Below, piece after piece: positions 1-7,519 of a DNA stretch of 14,071 nt. Location of the stretch: contig NZ_CAMLOV010000148.1 of NCBI RefSeq assembly GCF_946481715.1, forward strand, positions 1-14,071. The letters run 5' to 3'. The translations under genes were made by a program, and so were the position numbers. A model generated the notes under the pieces. That model saw only the letters and a list, made by a program, of their open reading frames with translations, was not told where the DNA came from and searched no databases. Each line of letters starts with the position of its first letter. Position 1 is the stretch's first letter. The DNA comes from an uncultured Mucilaginibacter sp. Lineage in GTDB: Bacteria > Bacteroidota > Bacteroidia > Sphingobacteriales > Sphingobacteriaceae.

Positions 1-18
1 GGCGAAAGCTTTGTTATA

Positions 19-95
19 GATATGAGACGTGAGATTTGAGATATGAGACAGCTTCCCAAAGCGGTTCTTTATCTCAAATCTCTTATCTCAAATCT
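19..95. repeat. Intergenic GAGATTTGAGATA direct and inverted repeats
   Basis: GATATGAGAC occurs at 19-28 and 40-49. GAGATTTGAGATA at 31-43 is the exact reverse complement of 70-82, and TTATCTCAAATCT is repeated at 69-81 and 83-95 with a 14-bp period. A small inner stem (GCTT 51-54 with AAGC 59-62) lies in the loop, so the whole stretch could fold as a nested hairpin. It lies just beyond the stop codon of the minus-strand regulator, so it could be that gene's transcription end or simply a dispersed intergenic repeat. I see no gene in 1-132. Confidence 0.6.
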
Positions 96-132
96 AAAGA
101 ATGAATACTATAGGGTAGGTTAATTGCATCGT

Positions 133-3100
133 TTAGTCAACCATTACTGGTGAAGGCGACGACATAGAACTTCGAACTCTTTTATTACTTAGATATTCAG
201 AGGGTAGCAACCCATATTTACTTTTAAACGTTTTCGAGAAATAGCTTGGGGTTCCAAAACCAGTCATGTAAGCTATTTGGGCTACGTTATAATCACTTGT
301 TTCTAAAAGCGCTGCTGCCTTTTCCAACTTTACCAGCCGAATATATTCAACAGGCGTATAGCCCGATAATTCAAGCAATTTGTTGTACAACGAACCCCGG
401 CTCATACCCACATATTTACTAAGCTTTTCAACAGATAATTCAGGGTCGTTTAAGCCGTTTTCTATGCACTCCATTATTTTATTCATCAATTTTACATCGG
501 CAGATTCTGTTTCAATTTGGCTGACTTGAAATTGTATATGTTTTGAATAAGTTTCTTTTAAGCTGTTATTCATAACCAGCAGGTTGCAAATTTTTGTATA
601 TAAAATTTGGAAATTAAACGGCTTGGTGAGGTAGTCGTTTGCTCCAGAGCGCAGTCCTTTAAGCTGCTCTTCCTCTTTTGCCATAGCCGTAAGTAATATA
701 ACTGGAATGTGGCAAGTGCGCTTATCTGATTTTAATTTTTTACTCAATTCTATGCCATTAACATAAGGCATGCCCACATCGCTTACTATTAAATCGGGAT
801 GGGCGCTCAACGCTTTTTGCCAGCCTTGTTTGCCATCTGCAGCTTCCAAAATCTGAAAATATTGTTTAAGGTGATTAGCAAGGTAATATCTAAACTCGTC
901 ATTATCTTCCACCAGTAACACCGTTGCCATATTAGAGGCACCTTCTGTAAAGTCGTCCAATGGAAGTGCCTCAATGGTTTCATAAGCGGGGTTATCAGAT
1001 TGGGCCAAATCCAATTCCGGCTCTTCGGCAAATTCAATCGCAGGAAGCAACGGTAAGGTGATTATAAAGTCGCTGCCTTTATCCCGGGTACTTTTAGCGT
1101 ATATGTTACCGCCGTGTAGTTCTACAAATTCCTTGGTGATGGAAAGCCCAATCCCCGTTCCCTGATTCATTATCGAGCTTTTTTGCCCGGATTGATAAAA
1201 CCGGTCAAAAATTTTAACAACATCATTTTCAGCTACCCCTATTCCGGTATCCGAAACGGTTAAACTTAATGTAGGCTGCGGTATATCTGCCTTGCAAATG
1301 TTTATTTTAATAGTTACGCAACCACCACTTGGTGTAAACTTAAACGCATTGGATAGCAAGTTAAATACCACCCTTTCCATTTTATCACCATCAAATTGGG
1401 TTGTCCAAACTTTTTCTGTGCTTTCTATATTGAGCGTAATTCGCTTATTGTCTGCTATATCACGAAAAGATTCTGCGCATTCGATAATGAAACGGACAAT
1501 ATCTCCGGGCGAAAGATTTAACTTTAACTCCCGTTCCTCCATTTTGCGGAAATCTAACAGCTCATTAACTAAATTAAGCAGCCGTTTCGCATTTCTGTTG
1601 ATCATTTTCAACTGGCCAAAATCTTCACCTTCAAATCCACGATTCAACAATCTATCAACCGGAGCGAGGATTAGCGAAATTGGTGTTCTGAATTCATGGC
1701 TTAAATCTGTTAGTATTTTAATTTTTACCTGGTCGAGCTCATGTAGCTGTTCTGCTTCAAGGCGTTCCCGTTCTATCAATTGTTTAGCAAGTGATTTTTC
1801 CTGCGTAGCTTCGAATTCGTTTCGCAATTTTCTAATTCCCTGGCGGCGGATCAGTAATAAAATAGAGATGGTAGCCAGCAGGTAGAAGACATAGGCATAT
1901 ACCGTGCGCCAAAAGGGCGGCAACACGATAACCTTAATTTGGCTTGACGCGTTATTCCAAATATTTTCGTTCTTACTGGCCATCACCTGGAAAGTATAGC
2001 TGCCGGGGTCCAGGTTTGTATAATTCGCAGTTCGGGCTTTATTAACAAAATTCCACCCTTTGTCAAACCCCGAAAGCTTATATGCGTACAAATTTTGCTT
2101 AGCGGAGGTATAATCAACAGCTACATAGTTGATAGAGAAGTTTTCGCCGTATTTAAGCGTAATTTCTTTAGTGTTGCCAATCTGTTCGCGGATGGGGGCG
2201 TTTGACGCAGGCACTATCGATACGTTATTTACTTTTAAGCCACTAAATATAACATTACCGGGTAAAGAGGGGGGCGGAAGTTTTACGGGATTAAAATAAT
2301 TAAAACCATCCTGCCCTCCAAAATACAGGTCGCCATTCGTGGTTTTTATAGCTGCTCCCGGCAAAAATGAGCCCTGTTGAACACCGTTTTCTGCTGTGAA
2401 ATTCCTGAAAGTCTTTTTTGTCCGGTCAAAAGACCCAATTCCCCGGTCAGTGCTAATCCAAAGTAAGCCGCTGTCATCTTCAACTATACTTTTGATAAAG
2501 CCATTGGTCAATCCTTCCGATTCTTTGAACGATAGGAAACGATTTGTCTTTTGGTCGAAATAACTTATACCATCATTTGTACCTACCCAAAGAGTTCCAT
2601 CTTTAGTAATTAAAAAGGTAGACACAACGTCATCGGCTAACCCACTGTTTGCTTTGGTATAATGGATTATACTTCCGTCCGCCGGGCGATAAAGTGCAAT
2701 GCCTGTTCCGGAGGAACCGATCCAGACGTTTCCGGTGTTAGCAGCGGTTACCATAGTAGCGATAAAATCATTCAACGGCAAATTGCTCTTAAAACCAACG
2801 CTGGTATTACGGTTTAATTTCGAAAACGCTTGTGTAACGGGATCATATATATCAATACCATATCCGAGGGTTCCAAGCCACAATCTTCCCTGTTTGTCTT
2901 CGGTGATGGAAGTTATATCGTTTCTGCCAGGTCCCTTTGATACCCCGTCATTTGTAAATTGATCTATTTTTTTTTCTCGCGGATCAATACAAAAAACACC
3001 ATGGTGATACGTGCCGGCCCATAATTTCCCCTTTCGGTCGATATGTGTCGACAAAATTGTAGCCACTGCAGCGCCGTCAAATTTGCTAATGAGTTTATAT

Positions 3101-4305
3101 GGTGTAAACAAGCCGGTATTACTGTTAAATAATTCAAGTCCGCCACCATCTGTGCCAACAAAAATGTTTCCGTTCTTGTAATCTGCAAATGACGTTACAA
3201 AAGGTGCTGCAAGTCCGAACGGATCAAACGGATTGCTTTGTTTTAGGTTGAAAAGCGGTAGGTGCTCGTTGTATTTACTAACACCGCCACCGAAAGTGCC
3301 AACCCAATAGATCCCTTCCGGATCTATAAAGAAGCTTCGGATCGACTTGCTTTTTAGGCTAAATATATTACGTGGATCGGGCTTCAATTGTTTAAACTGA
3401 GCCGTTTGCAAATCAAATATAGTAACTCCGTCTTCCGTCCCTATCCATAGGCTGCCGTCTTTGCTGGCTGATAAAGAAAAAACTGCATTGTTACTTAGAG
3501 AGTTCTTTCCGCCTGTGGCTTTGTAAGCCACAAATTTACCCGGTGAAACCTGTTTGTTAAGGCCATCGAAAGTGCCAAGCCAAATACCTCCCTTGGAATC
3601 TTCTGCAATTGATTTGATAATATTATTACTCAAGCTGGTTGGGTCGGCCTGGTTGTGGGCAAATCTTGTAAACTTACGTTGATTTCGGTTGTAAAGGTAT
3701 GCCCCGTTATTGGTTCCAACCCACATATTATGGCGGCTATCTTGCAATAATGAAATTACTACAAAAGTTCCCGCGTCAGACATTTTTGGAAAGTTCATTG
3801 GCAAACGGGTAGACCGCCCGGTTTTCAGGTCAAACATTCTCAAATCCCCGTAAGTCCCAATCCACAGGTTTCCGTCCTGGTCTTCCTTTATAGCCCGTGC
3901 AGATATAGTGGGTAATTCTTTCCAACGCCCGTCGCCTCTATATTGTTCAAACCGGTCTAACTTCTGGTCGTAATAACATAGGCCGCCACCTGCAGTACCT
4001 ACCCAAAGTTTTCCGGTGTGGTCCACAAACAATGTTAAAATTTCGTTAGATGGAAGGCTGTTTTTGTCGCCTTGTTGGTGCCTGTAGATGGTGAAATTGC
4101 TTCCGTCATACTTGCTTAAGCCGTTAGTAGTACCTAACCACATCAAGCCGTTATGATCTTTAATAATGGCATTAACCGTGTTTGACGACAACCCTTCTTT
4201 TACGGTGATAGAGGTAAGATTGAGATTGTGTTGGCTAAGACTAATATGTGGCAAACAAATTAATATCAGGCATATTACAAGGCTGCATTTAACTAATTTC
4301 CACAT
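133..4305 (-). CDS. Hybrid two-component system (HTCS) sensor kinase/response regulator, AraC-type output
   Basis: This is a one-protein sensor and transcription factor in the inner membrane of the kind that controls PULs. Numbered from the chosen start (1390 aa): a signal peptide at 1-24 ending SLS/Q; about 14 propeller blades carrying W(L/V/I)GT..G..(Y/F)D motifs at roughly 55-670, enough for two seven-bladed propellers; a Y_Y_Y domain at about 715-790; a membrane helix at about 798-817; a HisKA domain with phospho-acceptor His870 in SHEFRTP; an ATPase domain with NLLSNAF, DTGIGV and GTGIGL; a receiver with Asp1176 in SDVGMP and its LTKPF lysine; and a C-terminal AraC HTH pair at about 1285-1380. 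All key residues are present. The frame stays open to an ATG at 4377, but the ATG at 4303-4305 gives a clean signal peptide and leaves room for the promoter at 4391-4398. It is divergent from the esterase. The ligand is unknown but is likely a glycan fragment bound in the periplasm. Confidence 0.95.
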   Translation of the reverse strand: MWKLVKCSLVICLILICLPHISLSQHNLNLTSITVKEGLSSNTVNAIIKDHNGLMWLGTTNGLSKYDGSNFTIYRHQQGDKNSLPSNEILTLFVDHTGKLWVGTAGGGLCYYDQKLDRFEQYRGDGRWKELPTISARAIKEDQDGNLWIGTYGDLRMFDLKTGRSTRLPMNFPKMSDAGTFVVISLLQDSRHNMWVGTNNGAYLYNRNQRKFTRFAHNQADPTSLSNNIIKSIAEDSKGGIWLGTFDGLNKQVSPGKFVAYKATGGKNSLSNNAVFSLSASKDGSLWIGTEDGVTIFDLQTAQFKQLKPDPRNIFSLKSKSIRSFFIDPEGIYWVGTFGGGVSKYNEHLPLFNLKQSNPFDPFGLAAPFVTSFADYKNGNIFVGTDGGGLELFNSNTGLFTPYKLISKFDGAAVATILSTHIDRKGKLWAGTYHHGVFCIDPREKKIDQFTNDGVSKGPGRNDITSITEDKQGRLWLGTLGYGIDIYDPVTQAFSKLNRNTSVGFKSNLPLNDFIATMVTAANTGNVWIGSSGTGIALYRPADGSIIHYTKANSGLADDVVSTFLITKDGTLWVGTNDGISYFDQKTNRFLSFKESEGLTNGFIKSIVEDDSGLLWISTDRGIGSFDRTKKTFRNFTAENGVQQGSFLPGAAIKTTNGDLYFGGQDGFNYFNPVKLPPPSLPGNVIFSGLKVNNVSIVPASNAPIREQIGNTKEITLKYGENFSINYVAVDYTSAKQNLYAYKLSGFDKGWNFVNKARTANYTNLDPGSYTFQVMASKNENIWNNASSQIKVIVLPPFWRTVYAYVFYLLATISILLLIRRQGIRKLRNEFEATQEKSLAKQLIERERLEAEQLHELDQVKIKILTDLSHEFRTPISLILAPVDRLLNRGFEGEDFGQLKMINRNAKRLLNLVNELLDFRKMEERELKLNLSPGDIVRFIIECAESFRDIADNKRITLNIESTEKVWTTQFDGDKMERVVFNLLSNAFKFTPSGGCVTIKINICKADIPQPTLSLTVSDTGIGVAENDVVKIFDRFYQSGQKSSIMNQGTGIGLSITKEFVELHGGNIYAKSTRDKGSDFIITLPLLPAIEFAEEPELDLAQSDNPAYETIEALPLDDFTEGASNMATVLLVEDNDEFRYYLANHLKQYFQILEAADGKQGWQKALSAHPDLIVSDVGMPYVNGIELSKKLKSDKRTCHIPVILLTAMAKEEEQLKGLRSGANDYLTKPFNFQILYTKICNLLVMNNSLKETYSKHIQFQVSQIETESADVKLMNKIMECIENGLNDPELSVEKLSKYVGMSRGSLYNKLLELSGYTPVEYIRLVKLEKAAALLETSDYNVAQIAYMTGFGTPSYFSKTFKSKYGLLPSEYLSNKRVRSSMSSPSPVMVD

Positions 4306-4390
4306 ATAGTGTTTTTGGCCCGGTATCATATCATTTTTTAATAGATACAATAACATTGGTGTTAAGTAAGAAAACAATTGGTTATGCTAA

Positions 4391-4398
4391 CAAATATA
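4391..4398 (-). promoter_or_regulatory. Candidate -7 element of the HTCS gene promoter
   Basis: Read on the minus strand this is TATATTTG, a full match to the Bacteroidota -7 consensus TAnnTTTG. I see no good TTTG -33 element at the usual 19-21 nt spacing. It would start transcription at about 4385, giving a leader of about 80 nt to the ATG at 4305 but only a few bases to the alternative ATG at 4377. That argues for the downstream start. Confidence 0.45.
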
Positions 4399-4490
4399 TT
4401 ACTCTGAATTTAATAATTCCTTGAAAACCCAATAAAACAGCAACAAACAAAATTGTTACCGAAAAAACACTCAGAATTAAAATAGGTCAT

Positions 4491-4515
4491 TACATTTACA
4501 ATCGATTGCACATTT
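4491..4515 (+). promoter_or_regulatory. Candidate operator and -7 element upstream of the esterase
   Basis: CAATCGATTG at 4499-4508 is a perfect 10-bp palindrome with a central CG, within TACAATCGATTGCA (4497-4510), one base from a fully symmetric 14-bp site. CGATTGCACATTT (4503-4515) recurs exactly at 7291-7303, and the palindrome core recurs at 7462-7477 before susC. TACATTTA at 4491-4498 matches TAnnTTTG at 7 of 8 positions, so the palindrome would cover the transcription start, a position suited to a repressor. LacI-family proteins bind sites of this shape; which protein acts here is inference. Confidence 0.45.
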
Positions 4516-4581
4516 CAAAATTTATAAGGAAAAAGCCTGAACGGATGCGCAAGAAGGTGAAATTAAAACAATAAGAGTTAT

Positions 4582-6546
4582 ATGAAAACATTGTTGGGGA
4601 TATATTTTGGCATAATAGTACTGCTATCTCCATTGTCGCACGTGTATGCAACGATCCGGCTTCCACGACTTGTTAGCGATGGCATGGTGCTTCAACGCGA
4701 CACTGAAATTAAAATATGGGGGTGGGGGAGTCCGGCCGAACCTGTAAAGGTGAAATTTAATGGGAGAACCCTTAAATCTTTGGTGGGTAATGACGGTAAA
4801 TGGGCTTTCATTTTTCCAAAAATGAAAGCAGGTGGGCCGTATCAAATGGAAATATTGGGTAGCAATCATATCCTTTTAAAGGATATACTTATCGGAGACG
4901 TTTGGTTTTGTTCGGGGCAATCAAACATGACCATTAAAATGGAGCGTGTAAAAGAAAAATACCCCGAAGAGATAACCACAGCCGACTTCCCTTTCATCCG
5001 GTATTTTTTTGTCGCCACAAATTCCGATGCTGTCAGCGTTCATGATGACTATTTGCCCGGGCATTGGGTACCTACGACACAGAAAAATATACTCGATATT
5101 GGTGCGGTGGCGTACTTTTTTGCAAAACAACTTTATACCAAATACCATGTGCCTATTGGCCTTATAAACTCCAGCGTTGGTGGCACGCCTATACAGGCCT
5201 GGATAAATGAAGGGGGTATTAAGGATATCGGTACCTTTAGCCAAAGGCTCGCACAAATAAGAGATACGGCTTTTATAGCCAATGTTGCCAAAGAAAGGTT
5301 GCGAGTTGCACCGGCAACCAGGGCCTCGCAGCCAGATGATAAAGGCTTGGCGGGCGGGCTAAAATGGTTCGATCCTCTATATGTGCCAACCAACTGGCAT
5401 AAGTTTTGGCTGCCCGGTTATTGGGCCGATCAGGGGGTTAAAGGCTTAAATGGTGTAGTTTGGTTCCGGAAAGAAGTAAACATCCCGAATGAAATGGCCG
5501 GTAAAGCTGCCAAACTTTTTCTTGGCCGTATCGTTGATGCTGACGAAACTTACGTTAACGGTCGATTGGTGGGTAAAATTACTTATCAATACCCGCCGCG
5601 CAGGTATGAAATACCCGCAGGCTTGCTAAAAGCCGGAAAAAACCTGATCGCAGTACGCATTGTTAACACAAGCGGAAAAGGCGGGTTTGTGCCGGATAAA
5701 CGCTACGAATTAACAGATGGCACAACCGTTATTGATTTACGGGGCGATTGGCTTTACCAGGTTGGCTCAGCATATCAAATCAACAAACCACTACCGGGGG
5801 ATAGCGAACCGTTTTCGGCCCAAAACGAACCAACCGGATTGTACAATACAATGATAGCACCGGCTGTAAATTACCCTGTTAAGGGATTTTTATGGTATCA
5901 GGGAGAGACCAATGTGGGAAGCAAGAATTATAACGAGCTGTTAACTGCTTTGATAAAGAACTGGCGTGCAGATTGGAAGTCTGACTCTCTTCCGTTTTTT
6001 GTTGTTCAGTTGCCTAATTTTGGGGAAGTGCAGTATTTACCAGCTGAAAGCGACTGGGCGGAAATAAGAGAGGCGCAACTACAGGCGCTGGCATTGAAAA
6101 AAACCGCAGTGGTGGTTACCATAGATGCCGGCGAATGGAACGATCTTCATCCCCTAAACAAAAAGGTTGTAGGCGAACGGTTAGCGATCGCTGCAGAAAG
6201 TATTGCCTATTCCGATCCTCAGATCACTATTTCCGGCGGCCCTATATTTCAATCTGCTGCAATAAACGGGAACAAAATAACCCTTAATTTCTTAAATGTT
6301 GGCACCGGGCTGGTATCAAAGGATGGCGAACCGCTTTCCCAATTTGCCGTTGCTGGTGAAGATAAACGGTTTGTATGGGCTGTTGCTGAGATAGTTGGTG
6401 ATAGGGTGGTTGTTAGCTCTCCGGTTATAGCTCACCCTGTGTATGTGCGTTACGCCTGGTCAGACAACCCGGAAGGTGCCAATTTGTATAATCGGGAGGG
6501 GCTTCCGGCGTCGCCCTTTAGAACAGACTCCCCCGGGCAAAAGTAG
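4582..6546 (+). CDS. Secreted sialate O-acetylesterase-family (SGNH hydrolase) protein
   Basis: Probable carbohydrate O-acetylesterase of 654 aa. A signal peptide ends at about residue 23 (VYA/T), so it acts in the periplasm or outside the cell. The opening LPRLVSDGMVLQRD segment is typical of the family and begins a beta-sandwich. The nucleophile is Ser114 in CSGQSNM; the C-terminal DLHP motif supplies His523 and Asp521. An inserted galactose-binding-like sandwich at roughly 290-400 (WFRKEVNIP, LGRIVDADETYVNG) splits the hydrolase fold, as is normal here. The family was named for sialic acid 9-O-acetyl removal, but PUL members often deacetylate other glycans such as hemicellulose or pectin. 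No sialidase or sialate catabolism gene is visible, so the true substrate is open. It is divergent from the HTCS and lies about 1.2 kb ahead of susC, followed by a hairpin, so it is probably its own transcription unit. The start is the ATG opening the signal peptide. Confidence 0.9.
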   Translation: MKTLLGIYFGIIVLLSPLSHVYATIRLPRLVSDGMVLQRDTEIKIWGWGSPAEPVKVKFNGRTLKSLVGNDGKWAFIFPKMKAGGPYQMEILGSNHILLKDILIGDVWFCSGQSNMTIKMERVKEKYPEEITTADFPFIRYFFVATNSDAVSVHDDYLPGHWVPTTQKNILDIGAVAYFFAKQLYTKYHVPIGLINSSVGGTPIQAWINEGGIKDIGTFSQRLAQIRDTAFIANVAKERLRVAPATRASQPDDKGLAGGLKWFDPLYVPTNWHKFWLPGYWADQGVKGLNGVVWFRKEVNIPNEMAGKAAKLFLGRIVDADETYVNGRLVGKITYQYPPRRYEIPAGLLKAGKNLIAVRIVNTSGKGGFVPDKRYELTDGTTVIDLRGDWLYQVGSAYQINKPLPGDSEPFSAQNEPTGLYNTMIAPAVNYPVKGFLWYQGETNVGSKNYNELLTALIKNWRADWKSDSLPFFVVQLPNFGEVQYLPAESDWAEIREAQLQALALKKTAVVVTIDAGEWNDLHPLNKKVVGERLAIAAESIAYSDPQITISGGPIFQSAAINGNKITLNFLNVGTGLVSKDGEPLSQFAVAGEDKRFVWAVAEIVGDRVVVSSPVIAHPVYVRYAWSDNPEGANLYNREGLPASPFRTDSPGQK

Positions 6547-6563
6547 CCTGTGCGTTACAAAAA

Positions 6564-6586
6564 AAGGACAGCCTCGCGCTGTCCTT
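6564..6586 (+). terminator. Hairpin after the esterase gene, probable terminator
   Basis: AAGGACAGC (6564-6572) and GCTGTCCTT (6578-6586) form a perfect 9-bp stem with a 5-nt loop, starting 18 nt after the esterase stop codon. Seven A residues (6559-6565) precede it but only TT follows on the plus strand, so it is a weak intrinsic terminator for the esterase and by its T-tract reads better on the minus strand, where no gene lies. Confidence 0.5.
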
Positions 6587-6769
6587 CACCAATTTAACTA
6601 ACCAAATCAAGGCTGAGGCCAAAATCAAGGCGTGTAGTACTTAATAGTTAAAATTGCCGATTTTTTAAATGGCAGAGTAGCTGTTTTTGCCATTTTTATA
6701 TAACGAATGTCTGTTTTAGGCCGCCCAGTTAGCGTAATTTAAAGCGAGGACGCTTAGACAGGTGGCTTC

Positions 6770-6887
6770 AACTGTACGAAGTTTATTTTACGTACAGCTT
6801 CGTACAGTTTCGCACAATCCGTACAGTTTCGTACAATTTCGCACAGTTTCGTACAATTTCGTACAACTTCGTACAGTTTCGTACAGC
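6770..6887. repeat. 10-bp tandem array of CGTACARYTT with an inverted outlying copy
   Basis: Ten successive units based on CGTACAGTTT run from 6791 to 6887. Core tetramers lie at 6792, 6802, 6812, 6821, 6831, 6841, 6851, 6861, 6871 and 6881: all steps are 10 bp except one of 9. Eight cores are GTAC and two are GCAC (6812, 6841). An inverted copy, AACTGTACGAAG at 6770-6781, is the exact reverse complement of 6798-6809, with which it could pair. The 10-bp period puts every GTAC on the same face of the helix. Because 10 is not a multiple of 3, both strands stay open with 10-residue peptide repeats; these are not credible genes. Confidence 0.85.
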
Positions 6888-7097
6888 CGAAATGCCATTT
6901 GCGGAAATCTGCGTTTTTCTGTGGTTTTTCGGTGCTTTTCTTTGCAAAATCGGGTGAGGTAGTACCTTTTTTAGCACTTTTCAAAAAGCTGCATTTTCGG
7001 CCTGAATTAATCCAATAAAGTTTCATCGATGCCCCCGGCGGCTGGCACGTTTACGAACAGGAATCAATCCCGCATGCCTTTTTATCTCCATTTTTAA

Positions 7098-7139
7098 ATG
7101 CCGGCGGACCGCAAAGGCGGGGAGAGGCCCGCCCGGCAT
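7098..7139. repeat. GC-rich imperfect inverted repeat
   Basis: ATGCCGG (7098-7104) pairs with CCGGCAT (7133-7139), and the stem continues through CGG/CCG and CC/GG with one bulge and one mismatch, about 12 paired bases around a 15-nt loop. It sits in the GC-rich section of the intergenic region. It could be a dispersed repeat, a small structured RNA or part of a degraded element; nothing in the sequence decides this. Confidence 0.4.
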
Positions 7140-7225
7140 GTTGCTGTTCGGCTTTTCCGTCCCCTTGCCTTGTACTTTCAACAACCATTTGATTAGTTGC
7201 GCCCCGTTAGTTAAAGATATTAATG

Positions 7226-7241
7226 AGGCGCCCGGGCGCCT
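7226..7241. repeat. Perfect 16-bp GC-rich palindrome
   Basis: AGGCGCCCGGGCGCCT equals its own reverse complement; 14 of its 16 bases are G or C. It lies 220 bp before the operator-like palindrome of susC. It could be a binding site for a dimeric protein or a short hairpin. It is not followed by a T-run, so a terminator is unlikely. Confidence 0.5.
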
Positions 7242-7290
7242 GTTTGTGATAAAACCGCCAAAACAGCAGAAATATATTGCCGGAAGGGTA

Positions 7291-7303
7291 CGATTGCACA
7301 TTT
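7291..7303 (+). promoter_or_regulatory. CGATTGCACATTT half-site upstream of susC
   Basis: This 13-mer is identical to 4503-4515 in front of the esterase. The left arm of the palindrome is not kept here (GGTAC instead of a CAATC arm), so it is a half-site. CACATTTG at its right end is 7 of 8 with the -7 consensus. It lies about 170 bp upstream of the full palindrome at 7462-7477, a distance compatible with a looping auxiliary site. Function is inferred only from the shared sequence. Confidence 0.35.
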
Positions 7304-7457
7304 GAAAGAGGATTTTGACGATATGTGATATTCAAAACCTACCAAACAGCAGAACTTAGCGAATGCCCAGGGTTGATAATCCGGCGCATAAACCAAATTA
7401 TAAATCAATGTCCAGCTTTTATCCAAAGGGAGTTTCACAACTCTTTTTTTTACGGCT

Positions 7458-7501
7458 TTTGATGCAATCGATTGCATTTAATTTGAGATGAATAGCTTTT
7501 G
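7458..7501 (+). promoter_or_regulatory. Candidate susC promoter with LacI-type operator
   Basis: ATGCAATCGATTGCAT at 7462-7477 is a perfect 16-bp palindrome with a central CG, the form bound by LacI-family dimers. TTTG (7458-7461) stands directly before it and TTAATTTG (7478-7485) directly after, resembling the -33 and -7 elements with a 16-nt gap, slightly short. A second -7-like element, TAGCTTTT, is at 7493-7500. A protein on the palindrome would cover the core promoter, suggesting repression. The exact promoter is uncertain; the palindrome is plain in the sequence. Confidence 0.5.
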
Positions 7502-7519
7502 TGTTTTGTACCCAATATG

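Noticed and set aside
1292..1885. Plus-strand frame of 197 codons inside the HTCS gene
   Set aside because: It is antisense to the conserved kinase core; its serine/leucine-rich composition is what the complementary strand of that region would give.
4582..6546. Assigning the esterase to sialic acid metabolism
   Set aside because: The family name comes from its founding members; no sialidase, sialate lyase or transporter is in the window, so only the general O-acetylesterase call is supported.
6742..6755. Small hairpin AAGCG-AGGA-CGCTT
   Set aside because: A 5-bp stem without a T-run is too weak to call as a terminator or regulatory structure.
6791..6887. Possible CRISPR array
   Set aside because: Units are 10 bp and directly adjacent with no spacers, and no cas genes are present.
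6754..7026. Minus-strand frame of about 90 codons (and overlapping frames on both strands) through the 10-bp array
   Set aside because: The frame is open because the 10-bp unit contains no stop in any phase; the peptide is a 10-residue repeat with no domain, and equally long frames exist on the opposite strand.
7023..7477. Two overlapping minus-strand frames of 92 and 85 codons in the gap before susC
   Set aside because: They overlap each other in different frames, run through the GC palindrome and the operator-like palindrome, and show no recognisable domain or start signal. A small gene cannot be fully excluded, but nothing supports one.
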